A DNA stretch of 46,707 nt from Paenibacillus bovis (GTDB lineage Bacteria; Bacillota; Bacilli; Bacillales; Bacillaceae_C): positions 1 through 46,707 of the forward strand of contig VEFU01000035.1 of the NCBI GenBank assembly GCA_007679095.1, written 5' to 3'. Under the pieces are notes generated by a model. It searched no databases, was not told where the DNA came from, and saw nothing but the letters and a program-made list of their open reading frames with translations. This document shows, piece by piece, positions 24,475 through 31,793 of the stretch; positions within the stretch are counted from its first letter, which is position 1, and each line of letters starts with the position of its first letter. The position numbers and the translations under genes were made by a program.

Positions 24475-25981
24475 GCTATTAATTGTGGACGATGAAAGGA
24501 ATATTCGACTTGGGATTCAAGCAATGATTAGTCGAGCATTCCCAGAAACATTCGAATTTCTATTAGCTAGTAACGGGTTGGAAGCTCTTGAACTATTAAA
24601 TTCAAATGAGATTGACATCTTATTAACCGATATTAAAATGCCAGAAATGGACGGTATTCGACTTGTCCAATCCATACAAAATCTCGCATACAAACCAACT
24701 GTTCTTATCATTAGTGGCTGTGACGATTTTCAATATGCGAAAGAAGCAATTAAATTTCGCGTCAAAGATTACTTATTAAAACCTATCAATCGCAATGAAT
24801 TAAAACAAACTTTAGAACGTGTTCTACTAGAAGCAGAAGTCGAACAAAATACAAAAAAAGCTGCTAATGAATATTGTTCCAATCAATTAAATTACATTTT
24901 TATCCACCCGAAAATACGGGAAGAAGAAGTGAATAAGATTGTCACAAACCTACAATTGGATGCTTTTATGGACGGCTATTATGTTGGGGCAATGAAGTTC
25001 CATGAATCTAGTGAAGAAGAAAATGTTGCCTATGTAGAAGATATGATTGCGAAGTATTGTAGTTGCAGTGAATATTTCTGCTTTCGAGACAAGGATGGGA
25101 ACGTAATTATCCTCACTTGCGAGGAACAATTATTTCATACACTAAAAGCACATATGAAATCAAAAAGATCATCACTAGGGATAAGTGTCAGGCATACTCA
25201 CTTACAACATATTAAAACAGCATATGAACAAGCAATCTTTGCTCTGAAAAATTATTTTCTTTATCCAGAAAAACCGCTCATTCATTTTAGTCATGTAAAT
25301 AAGAGTAAAATCACTGATCATGATATACCAGTAGATAACTTGAAGAAAATTTTTCATATGATTGGCACCAATCGAGAACAGGAAATAAAAACCTCTTTAC
25401 TAGAAGTATTAAATCTAGAGGAAATCACAAAGCAAGGAATTGAGTATATGGAGTTACTCAGTAGGTCCATTAATACAATTATTCTAGATGCTGCCTATCA
25501 CAGATTAGGTGAGGATTCGGTAGAAATTTTAAAACGTTATGATAAAGTTGGGTATATTTATCATTTTAAAAGTTTTTATGACTACTATTATGCATTGGAA
25601 GAGATGATTTTTCTTTTACATGAGTACCAAAAACAGTTAAAATCTGTATACTCTGAGCAAAAGTATATGGAAATGGCCATCAAGTATATACATGACAACT
25701 ATAACCAAGATATAAATTTAGCAGTTGTGTCTAATTATGTTTCCTTGAATTATTCGTACTTCAGCCATATGTTTAAAGAATATACTGGTCATAGCTTTGT
25801 TGATTACTTAAAGAAAGTGCGGATTGAACAGGCGAAAACATTACTTACTAGCCCTGAATTAAAAATTTATGAAGTAAGTAGTTTAGTAGGATATAAAAAC
25901 CCGAAGCAATTCACAAGAGTTTTCCGAGAGTTTGTTGGAATTGCTCCAAAAGAATATCAAGAAAAATTACTAGTCGACTGA
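24467..25981 (+). CDS. YesN-type AraC-family response regulator
   Basis: The 504-residue protein has an N-terminal receiver domain with D55 in LLTDIKMPEMDG as phospho-acceptor, T/S in IISG and K in YLLKP. A variable middle follows, with an AraC double helix-turn-helix at about 400-500 (INLAVVSNYVSLNYSYFSHMFKEYTG, then YEVSSLVGYKNPKQFTRVFREFVG). It overlaps the kinase gene by eight bases. It likely activates the importer genes upstream and perhaps the PhyH gene downstream. Confidence 0.92.
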   Translation: MHKLLIVDDERNIRLGIQAMISRAFPETFEFLLASNGLEALELLNSNEIDILLTDIKMPEMDGIRLVQSIQNLAYKPTVLIISGCDDFQYAKEAIKFRVKDYLLKPINRNELKQTLERVLLEAEVEQNTKKAANEYCSNQLNYIFIHPKIREEEVNKIVTNLQLDAFMDGYYVGAMKFHESSEEENVAYVEDMIAKYCSCSEYFCFRDKDGNVIILTCEEQLFHTLKAHMKSKRSSLGISVRHTHLQHIKTAYEQAIFALKNYFLYPEKPLIHFSHVNKSKITDHDIPVDNLKKIFHMIGTNREQEIKTSLLEVLNLEEITKQGIEYMELLSRSINTIILDAAYHRLGEDSVEILKRYDKVGYIYHFKSFYDYYYALEEMIFLLHEYQKQLKSVYSEQKYMEMAIKYIHDNYNQDINLAVVSNYVSLNYSYFSHMFKEYTGHSFVDYLKKVRIEQAKTLLTSPELKIYEVSSLVGYKNPKQFTRVFREFVGIAPKEYQEKLLVD

Positions 25982-26085
25982 TGGTAGTGGAGAAATCCGG
26001 GAATGTTTTAACTTCCTGGATTTTTTTTGTGGTTGTATTTGTCCTAATCGGTTCATATATTGTTTGGGAATATATTAACAAATAG
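25981..26085 (+). CDS. Possible 34-aa single-helix microprotein coupled to yesN-like gene
   Basis: The stop TGA of the response-regulator gene overlaps an ATG (TGATG). The frame encodes a short polar start and one hydrophobic helix (SWIFFVVVFVLIGSYIVWEY), ending 11 bases before the PhyH start. There is no ribosome binding site, so only re-initiation could translate it, and the terminator hairpin lies inside it. It may be fortuitous. Confidence 0.25.
   Translation: MVVEKSGNVLTSWIFFVVVFVLIGSYIVWEYINK
25993..26028 (+). terminator. Terminator of the YesMN operon
   Basis: AAATCCGGGAA pairs with TTCCTGGATTT around TGTTTTAAC, followed by T-rich sequence. Confidence 0.8.
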
Positions 26086-26096
26086 GGAGTGAGAGT

Positions 26097-26852
26097 GTGA
26101 TTCAATCTCAAGATGTAGAATTTTACAAGGAAAATGGCTATTTGCTAGTGAAAGGTGTATTTAATCCAGAAGAGGTTGCTGAAATGAGAACGGCAGTGGA
26201 ACAAATTTTAAAGCGATCTGTACAAGCCAATAAAGATGTGAACCACACATGGCAAGGGGATTATATTCCTGAAGAAGAGCTGAAGCAACTGGATTTAAAA
26301 GGATTCCATGATGTCCATTATCATGATGCAGCATTCACAAAAGCAGTTGCTCATCCGAAAATGGTTGCCGTTCTTACAAACTTGATTGGTCCTAATGTTC
26401 AATTGCATCATTCAAAAATGCTGGTAAAACCACCAGAAAACGGCGCAGCATTCCCGATGCATCAGGATCATCCGTATTTTCCGCATGAAAGCCATTCGAT
26501 GTTAGCAGCAAGTGTTCATTTAGATGATGCAGATGAACGAAATGGCTGCATCCATGTCATACCTGGCTCACATAAACAAGGTCCGATTGAACACGAAGGC
26601 AGCTATTACTTGAGTAGTGAGGACTATCCGATAGATTCGGGTGTAGCTTGTCCAGCGGAAGCAGGCGATGTATTAATCTTTAATTATTTAACGATCCATG
26701 GTTCCAAACCAAACCGTAGTGAAAGAACGCGCCGCAATGTCCTATTTCAATATCGTGACCCAGAAGACCTTCCAACAAAAAATGTCCACGTCAATTGGGG
26801 ACAAGGCCTAATGATTGCTGGAGCAAATGTAAGGAAATTTATGGAGAGTTAG
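26097..26852 (+). CDS. PhyH-family Fe(II)/2-oxoglutarate dioxygenase
   Basis: The 251-residue protein has the phytanoyl-CoA dioxygenase fold. The iron triad is H122 and D124 in FPMHQDHPYFPHE and H201 in LTIHGSKPNRSERTRR, with a following Arg (about R210) for 2-oxoglutarate. A GTG start follows GGGAGTGAG. Relatives hydroxylate varied small molecules; many unassigned ones sit in sugar gene clusters. It follows the sensor genes on the same strand after a terminator and is followed directly by a 52-bp repeat array. The substrate is unknown and may be a modified sugar or aglycone. Confidence 0.85.
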   Translation: MIQSQDVEFYKENGYLLVKGVFNPEEVAEMRTAVEQILKRSVQANKDVNHTWQGDYIPEEELKQLDLKGFHDVHYHDAAFTKAVAHPKMVAVLTNLIGPNVQLHHSKMLVKPPENGAAFPMHQDHPYFPHESHSMLAASVHLDDADERNGCIHVIPGSHKQGPIEHEGSYYLSSEDYPIDSGVACPAEAGDVLIFNYLTIHGSKPNRSERTRRNVLFQYRDPEDLPTKNVHVNWGQGLMIAGANVRKFMES

Positions 26853-27100
26853 TGGACATGTTAGTTGAAAAATGTCGTTGAGAAGATTATTTGAAGCATG
26901 TCTAATCGACATTTCAATCTTAAAGTGCCGATGAACTGTCTAATAGGATGCTTCTAACGGACATTTCACAAGGGAATCGTGGTCGAACTGTCTAATAGAA
27001 CGCGTCTAATGGATATTGCACCAGTAACTTGTCAACGAACTGTCTAATAGAACATCCCTAACAGACAATTCACCAGCAATCCAACACTTAATTGCCCAAT
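26853..27100. repeat. 52-bp-period tandem repeat, family C, about 4.7 units
   Basis: TCTAATAG-like unit starts at 26939, 26991, 27043 and 27095 (CCCAATAG) are exactly 52 bp apart. An earlier unit begins near 26887, and the array reaches the PhyH stop codon. Each unit has GAACTGTC followed 19 bases later by GACATTTC or a variant, an 8-bp dyad with seven matches in the better units. The same family occurs at 4642-4735. No ORF is present. Confidence 0.85.
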
Positions 27101-27205
27101 AGATCTAGGCTACCCTAGATTTTACCAAAAACAAACAACAAAAGTTTAAAGTTCTTTTCCAAGGGGGAGGTCCAATTAAGGATCTCCTCCTCTTTTAATC
27201 TAAAA

Positions 27206-27393
27206 GCTCTGTTAAACTCTGTTGTTGATTTTCGCTCCTGTACACTCGCTTTCCGCGGGCACGGCCTCAGCTAACTTGGCAAAGAAAACCGCTTTGCCAA
27301 GTGGATCTTCGGCTCGTGCTGTTCCCGCAGGAGTCTCGTGTACATCCGCTACAATCAACTAAGTTGTTAAAAACAATGAACTTTAACAGAGCC
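27206..27393 (+). repeat. MITE-like 188-bp repeat, copy 4
   Basis: It is complete, GCTCTGTTAAA to TTTAACAGAGCC, placed between the 52-bp array and the promoter of the GntR/LacI gene. The GTTAAAAACAA near the right end differs from GTTAACAACAA in other copies. Confidence 0.95.
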
Positions 27394-27464
27394 AATCTAA
27401 AAAAACCTCAAGTACCTCTTCGTCGAAAAATATGACTTTTTTCCTACAATTATAATTTTTTTGT

Positions 27465-27494
27465 TTGCGCCAAATGATATATTTGTTATAATGA
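27465..27494 (+). promoter_or_regulatory. Promoter and candidate operator of the GntR/LacI regulator
   Basis: TTGCGC (27465-27470) and TATAAT (27487-27492) are 16 bases apart. The spacer and -10 read AAATGATATATTTG then TTATAATGA. Nearly the same block occurs in the promoter at 28834 of the next gene, suggesting a shared operator for this regulator. Confidence 0.6.
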
Positions 27495-27525
27495 TTTAAA
27501 ACAATCAATGGAAATAGGTGTTGTG

Positions 27526-28782
27526 ATGATGGTGCGTGGGAGCAGAGAGCCGCTTTATTTGCAAATCCATGAGTACTTTAAAGAGCTAATCTCTACAAAT
27601 CAATTAGCTGCTCATGAAAAAATTCCAACAGAAAAAGAAATTATGCAACAATTTAATGTAAGTAGAATTACAGTCACAAATGCACTTGCAGAACTAGTGA
27701 AAGAGGGGTTAATTTATCGAATTCCTGGAAAAGGTAGTTTTGTCCAGGATGGAGCGCAGCAATTAGCAGTCTCTAAGCAGGATGCTTCGGAGGAATCTAC
27801 GCAACTAGAAGAACCTCAATTTGAATTACTACCAGCTGAAAACCTACAACATAGAAATAATAACACCAACTATGAAACTCCTATTCTAGAAGAAAAAACT
27901 GAAAATTCCGGGGTAACTGTAACAAATCGTAAAGTTATTGGTTTAATCCTGCCAGTGATTGAAGATTTCTTCGCGATTCGATTAATTAATGGGATTTATG
28001 AAGTATTTAATGAATCGGAATATATGGTGACACTTATGCTAAGTCAGAACTCTAAACAGCAGGAGCGCGAGGCAATTCGTGAACTATTGCGCATGCAAGC
28101 AGTAGGGTTACTCATATTCCCAGTGGATGCAGAAATTTATAATGAGGATATTTTAGAATTAAAAGTAAAAAACTTCCCGTTTGTATTAATTGATCGCTAC
28201 TTACCAGGTGTTGAAACGAACTATGTATGCTCTGACAATGTGGAAGGAGCAAAGCTAGCTGTTTCTCATTTATGGGATTTGGGACACCGAAACATTGCCA
28301 TTTGTTCAGATTCAGCACTACCAACAATTACAGTCGATCACCGCATTAAGGGTTATATGGATGCACTCAAGGAACGTGAGACAATGATTAATCCGAACTT
28401 AATTGTGACCGATTTCAAAGTAGGTGCTGGTCATGTGGATGAAAATCATATTTTATATGATTTTATCAAGAATCGTCATGCCAGTGCTTATATTGCATTA
28501 AATGCCAAGTTAGGTGTTTATATCGCACGTATTGCAAAGGAATTATCATTACGAATTCCGGAGGATATATCGATTATTACGTTTGATGATCCTTCATTTG
28601 ATACCGACTTTGGCGTCTACACCCATATATCTCAATCTGAACAAGATATTGGCCGGGAAGCAGCTAAAATTCTTATACAAGTTTTGGAAGATCAAAAACA
28701 TGATCGAATCATTCATTATCGAAAAAAGAATCTTTCACCTAAATTAATTGTGAAGTCCACTACTGGGCCAGTACCTCAATAA
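27526..28782 (+). CDS. GntR-HTH/LacI-type sensor regulator (AraR-like architecture)
   Basis: The 418-residue protein has a GntR winged helix (REPLYLQIHEYFKELI ... EKEIMQQFNVSRITVTNALAELVKEGLIYRIPGKGSFV, residues 5-75), a long linker and a periplasmic-binding-protein-like effector domain (KVIGLILPVIEDFFAIRLINGIYE ... DHRIKGYMDAL ... ISIITFDDPSFD). This is the AraR layout. Its own promoter lacks the AraR box GTACGTAC, and its promoter block is shared with the downstream gene, so it may be a paralogue for another sugar. ATG 27526 is preferred over 27508 because AGGTG precedes it by six bases. Confidence 0.85.
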   Translation: MMVRGSREPLYLQIHEYFKELISTNQLAAHEKIPTEKEIMQQFNVSRITVTNALAELVKEGLIYRIPGKGSFVQDGAQQLAVSKQDASEESTQLEEPQFELLPAENLQHRNNNTNYETPILEEKTENSGVTVTNRKVIGLILPVIEDFFAIRLINGIYEVFNESEYMVTLMLSQNSKQQEREAIRELLRMQAVGLLIFPVDAEIYNEDILELKVKNFPFVLIDRYLPGVETNYVCSDNVEGAKLAVSHLWDLGHRNIAICSDSALPTITVDHRIKGYMDALKERETMINPNLIVTDFKVGAGHVDENHILYDFIKNRHASAYIALNAKLGVYIARIAKELSLRIPEDISIITFDDPSFDTDFGVYTHISQSEQDIGREAAKILIQVLEDQKHDRIIHYRKKNLSPKLIVKSTTGPVPQ

Positions 28783-28790
28783 CTAGCTAA

Positions 28791-28822
28791 AATACCTCCT
28801 AATATAAGGAGGTATTTTTTTT
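28791..28822 (+). terminator. Terminator of the GntR/LacI regulator gene
   Basis: AATACCTCCT (28791-28800) pairs with AGGAGGTATT (28807-28816), followed by T-rich sequence. Confidence 0.88.
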
Positions 28823-28833
28823 CTGAAAATCTA

Positions 28834-28863
28834 TTGACATAAATGATGTAATTGTTATAATGA
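28834..28863 (+). promoter_or_regulatory. Promoter and candidate operator of the GxGYxYP operon
   Basis: TTGACA (28834-28839) and TATAAT (28856-28861) are 16 bases apart. The spacer is AAATGATGTAATTG, then TTATAATGA, which matches the block at 27472-27494 with three differences. A cre-like ATTAAGCGCTATCA (12 of 14) lies downstream at 28976-28989. The leader to the gene is about 280 bases. Confidence 0.65.
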
Positions 28864-28975
28864 CATAAGACATATTAGACAATTCTAATTACTTATATAA
28901 TTAATACTTCATCATGAATCTCATCAGTAATTTCCTTCAAAAGCGCAAAACAAACATATTCCTTCTGCAGAAAAA

Positions 28976-28989
28976 ATTAAGCGCTATCA
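28976..28989 (+). promoter_or_regulatory. cre-like site in the leader of the GxGYxYP gene
   Basis: ATTAAGCGCTATCA matches cre at 12 of 14 positions, with all 12 of the rightmost bases fitting. Downstream of a promoter it could act as a roadblock. Confidence 0.45.
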
Positions 28990-29145
28990 TTTATCAAAGC
29001 AACACATCTAATCACAATCAATATCTATGGGATATTAGTTTTTCCCTTGATATAGAAATTTAGTTTTGGAGGTGAATAGATTAGTAGAACGCTAGTTAAG
29101 TGATACGAGATTAAAAGAAAACAAAAAATGTTGCAGGAGGAGAAA

Positions 29146-31197
29146 ATGGTAAGAAAACTATTTTTGATCAGTTTGATGCTAGTTCTCGTTTTATCAGGCA
29201 GTACAATTTACGCGCAAGGTCCTAATCCTGAACCAGCGAACAATGGCAAAATTACTTGGCCAACTAGTCAAGCGCTACCTTCCTTTGCAAAGCCAAAACA
29301 TCTAGATGTAGTTGATATAGAAAAAGAGCCAGGTGATGTGAAATTACTTTTCGCCACTTTACAAGGAAATATAAATCGAGAAAGACCGAGAATATATCTT
29401 TTTGAGAATGTGGAAGAAGGCAAATATACTTGGTTGAATAATTTAAAAGTTCCGTATACTGAGGCAGAAAACCCATGGAATGTACTGTATAAGTATAAAG
29501 ATGAAATTGATGGCATGGTAATTTATGATCCAGATGTGCCAGATACAGTGAATGTTGCAACGACATATGCAGGTTTGGAAAATGCCGTTGTAGTAAGTCC
29601 GGAACTAGCTGCAAGACTTCAAAGAAAACCATTCAGTCTTGAGATTATTAAAGATTTCCGTGGCCAATTTGAAGATGGGTTAGAAGCTTATCAATGGCAG
29701 TTCGAGCACCTATGGCCAAGAACAACACATCGTATGTTAATTGGGTTAAGTCCAACGAAAGGTGTTCCACTTCCAGAAGATAACTTTGACTCCTTTGAAA
29801 CGTTATTAGTAGCAGAAGAAGTTCGTGATAGTTCCAACCGCGGTGTATATGATATCGATTTAACGGATTTCCTAGGTGAGGATTCAGTATACCTTCGTTT
29901 CCAAGATGCGTATTCAGCTGATGGCTGGGGTCCTGCTGTACATGAAGTAACCGTGAGAGCGGATGGAGAAGTGATTGCTCAGTTTATCCCAGGTACAGAA
30001 AGTGAAGAACCATATTTATATGATGCAGATGGATCCAATTCAGACTCGCGATTTGATTATCATCGCTGGGCAGATGGCGGAGCATACTTTGTATACGAAT
30101 TTAATCCACCGGCAAATACGGAAGACTTAACTGTTTCAGTTGATATGTGGAACCAGTTTAAAGTATCAGCATCCAATGTGAAGCCAGTTGCATCAGGAGA
30201 TCAAGAACCTTATGGATTCTTACGTGACTATGCAGTGGCAAATAAAGCAATGGTGTTCTGGTTAGAATCTAATCTTACAGAAGAAAAAGCATTATTCGAG
30301 GAAATTTTATCTGCTACAGAGCCGAACACTCCATACTTAGGTTGGTTTGGAAATGATGTTGCAGGTGAATTCAGTGGTACAGAGCTTGCTTCGAAACATG
30401 GTAATTACGTGCTAGCAGCAGACTGGTTTAATAATATGACTGTTTTCTCAGGAGCAAAAGGGAAAATTAAAAAACAAAAACCAGTAGCAGCACTGGAATT
30501 GGAAAACAAGATTTATATTACTTTTACATTAGGTGAAGGTGACAACCTTCAGTACAACCAACATCGCATGCGAATCATTTGGGATGACGAGAGACGTGGA
30601 AGTGTTCCAATTAACTGGACAACAAGCCCGTTATTATATGATGTTGCACCTTCCATTCTTGGTCATTTCCAACAAACTGCAACTGATAATGACCTATTAA
30701 TTGCAGGTCCATCTGGTGCCGGATATATTTACCCAAATGTTTGGCCAGACGAAACATTCCATACGTTTGCGAAACAAACAGGTAAATACATGAAGAAAAC
30801 AGGGATGGATATTATTTATGCACTGAACCGTGAAGATCACAAAGATGTCATGTTAACAGAACAAAAAGCTCAGGCTTATATTGACTACGCAAATCCAAAT
30901 GGGATTTTTATCGGTTGGGATAACTATTCCGAAACAACGATCCTAAATGGAAAATTACCACAATCTATTCTTTTATCTGCAAGCAGTGTTGGGCAAGCCC
31001 AAGAAGTCATTGCTAGAGAAACTGCAGATTGGGATGGCGAATCACCATTATTCGTTGCAATGGGAATGCTAGCATGGTCAATTGGCCCGAGTGAAATTGA
31101 AGAAATCGTTAACTCTCTTGGAGAAGAATTTGAGGTTGTCCGTGGTGACCAATATTTCGAACTCGTACGCGAAGCCAATGGATTACCGAAGAAGTGA
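29146..31197 (+). CDS. Secreted GxGYxYP-family putative glycoside hydrolase
   Basis: The 683-residue protein has a signal peptide (cleavage near residue 23, IYA-QGP). The family signature GAGYIYP is at residues 524-530, with TLGEGDNLQYNQHRMR and VPINWTTSP before it. GxGYxYP proteins are annotated as putative glycosidases without a proven reaction. Residues about 220-345 form an extra beta-rich block (RGVYDIDLTDFLGEDSVYLR ... FVYEFNPPANTEDLTVSVDMW), probably a carbohydrate-binding sandwich inserted in the enzyme. GGAGGAG lies before ATG 29146; the ATG at 29128 precedes that site. There is no cell-wall anchor. It begins the long sugar operon. Confidence 0.85.
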   Translation: MVRKLFLISLMLVLVLSGSTIYAQGPNPEPANNGKITWPTSQALPSFAKPKHLDVVDIEKEPGDVKLLFATLQGNINRERPRIYLFENVEEGKYTWLNNLKVPYTEAENPWNVLYKYKDEIDGMVIYDPDVPDTVNVATTYAGLENAVVVSPELAARLQRKPFSLEIIKDFRGQFEDGLEAYQWQFEHLWPRTTHRMLIGLSPTKGVPLPEDNFDSFETLLVAEEVRDSSNRGVYDIDLTDFLGEDSVYLRFQDAYSADGWGPAVHEVTVRADGEVIAQFIPGTESEEPYLYDADGSNSDSRFDYHRWADGGAYFVYEFNPPANTEDLTVSVDMWNQFKVSASNVKPVASGDQEPYGFLRDYAVANKAMVFWLESNLTEEKALFEEILSATEPNTPYLGWFGNDVAGEFSGTELASKHGNYVLAADWFNNMTVFSGAKGKIKKQKPVAALELENKIYITFTLGEGDNLQYNQHRMRIIWDDERRGSVPINWTTSPLLYDVAPSILGHFQQTATDNDLLIAGPSGAGYIYPNVWPDETFHTFAKQTGKYMKKTGMDIIYALNREDHKDVMLTEQKAQAYIDYANPNGIFIGWDNYSETTILNGKLPQSILLSASSVGQAQEVIARETADWDGESPLFVAMGMLAWSIGPSEIEEIVNSLGEEFEVVRGDQYFELVREANGLPKK

Positions 31198-31243
31198 TTG
31201 TAAAAACTACCATTAAATTTCTGTAAGAATTTTTCGTGCAATG

Positions 31244-31766
31244 TTGATTGGAGCGGAGGGCACGAGACTCCTACCATGGAAATAAAGCTTTAAAAAGTTG
31301 AATCTAACTTATACATGCACATCGTATAGACAACTACCACTAGCATCATTTCCATTCTCTGTGGTGTATTTTTGATATACATGATTGACTGCGGGAAAAA
31401 CGGTAGCCGGGAGACCCCACAGTTAGAAAAGCGAAGGTGACTGAACAGCGGCGTATGAACGCGAGTCATTCCTGCACTGAGATAAAGGAAACACGGCGAG
31501 GAACGAGCCGATGTTGACTTATCGTAAGGAAAGGAATGGCTCGTTCTCTAGCCGCTAGGAGCCTGAGCTAGACAGGCGCGCCTAGCGCCGAGGAGGCTCC
31601 CGAACCGTGTCTAGCTAAAGGCGCCATCGGCTCGAGGTCAAATAACCTGAGACAAAAAAGGCAAAAAGCGCCTTTCATTGTCTCAGAACATTTGCTTGTC
31701 GCCGATTGGCGGGCGCCTTACGCATTTCCAAGCCCGCGGAAAGCGAGTGTCTGGAGCGGAAATCAA
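31244..31766 (-). repeat. Long hairpin-rich repeat element, copy 2 (inverted, 523 bp)
   Basis: Read on the minus strand it follows copy 1 (17796-18419) through most of its length, including the GAGACA...TGTCTC hairpin, the GCTAGACA...TGTCTAGC hairpin and the final 140 bases ending CCATGGTAGGAGTCT. It lacks the RTCCT-loop insertions. Its ends (TTGATT-CCGCTCC and GGAGTCTCGTG-CCGCTCCAATCAA) resemble the ends of the 188-bp family more than copy 1 does. It sits between the GxGYxYP gene and the TIM-barrel gene, 28 bp before the latter's start. Confidence 0.85.
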
Positions 31767-31793
31767 TAATCCATTATAAAAGGGTTGGTAAAA

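Noticed and set aside
27526-28782. Naming the GntR/LacI regulator araR
   Set aside because: Domain layout fits AraR, but its own promoter lacks the AraR box and shares a different operator-like block, so a paralogue is equally likely.
17796-31766. Long inverted repeats as a composite transposon
   Set aside because: No transposase or recombinase gene lies in either element or in the bracketed segment, and no target duplications are visible.
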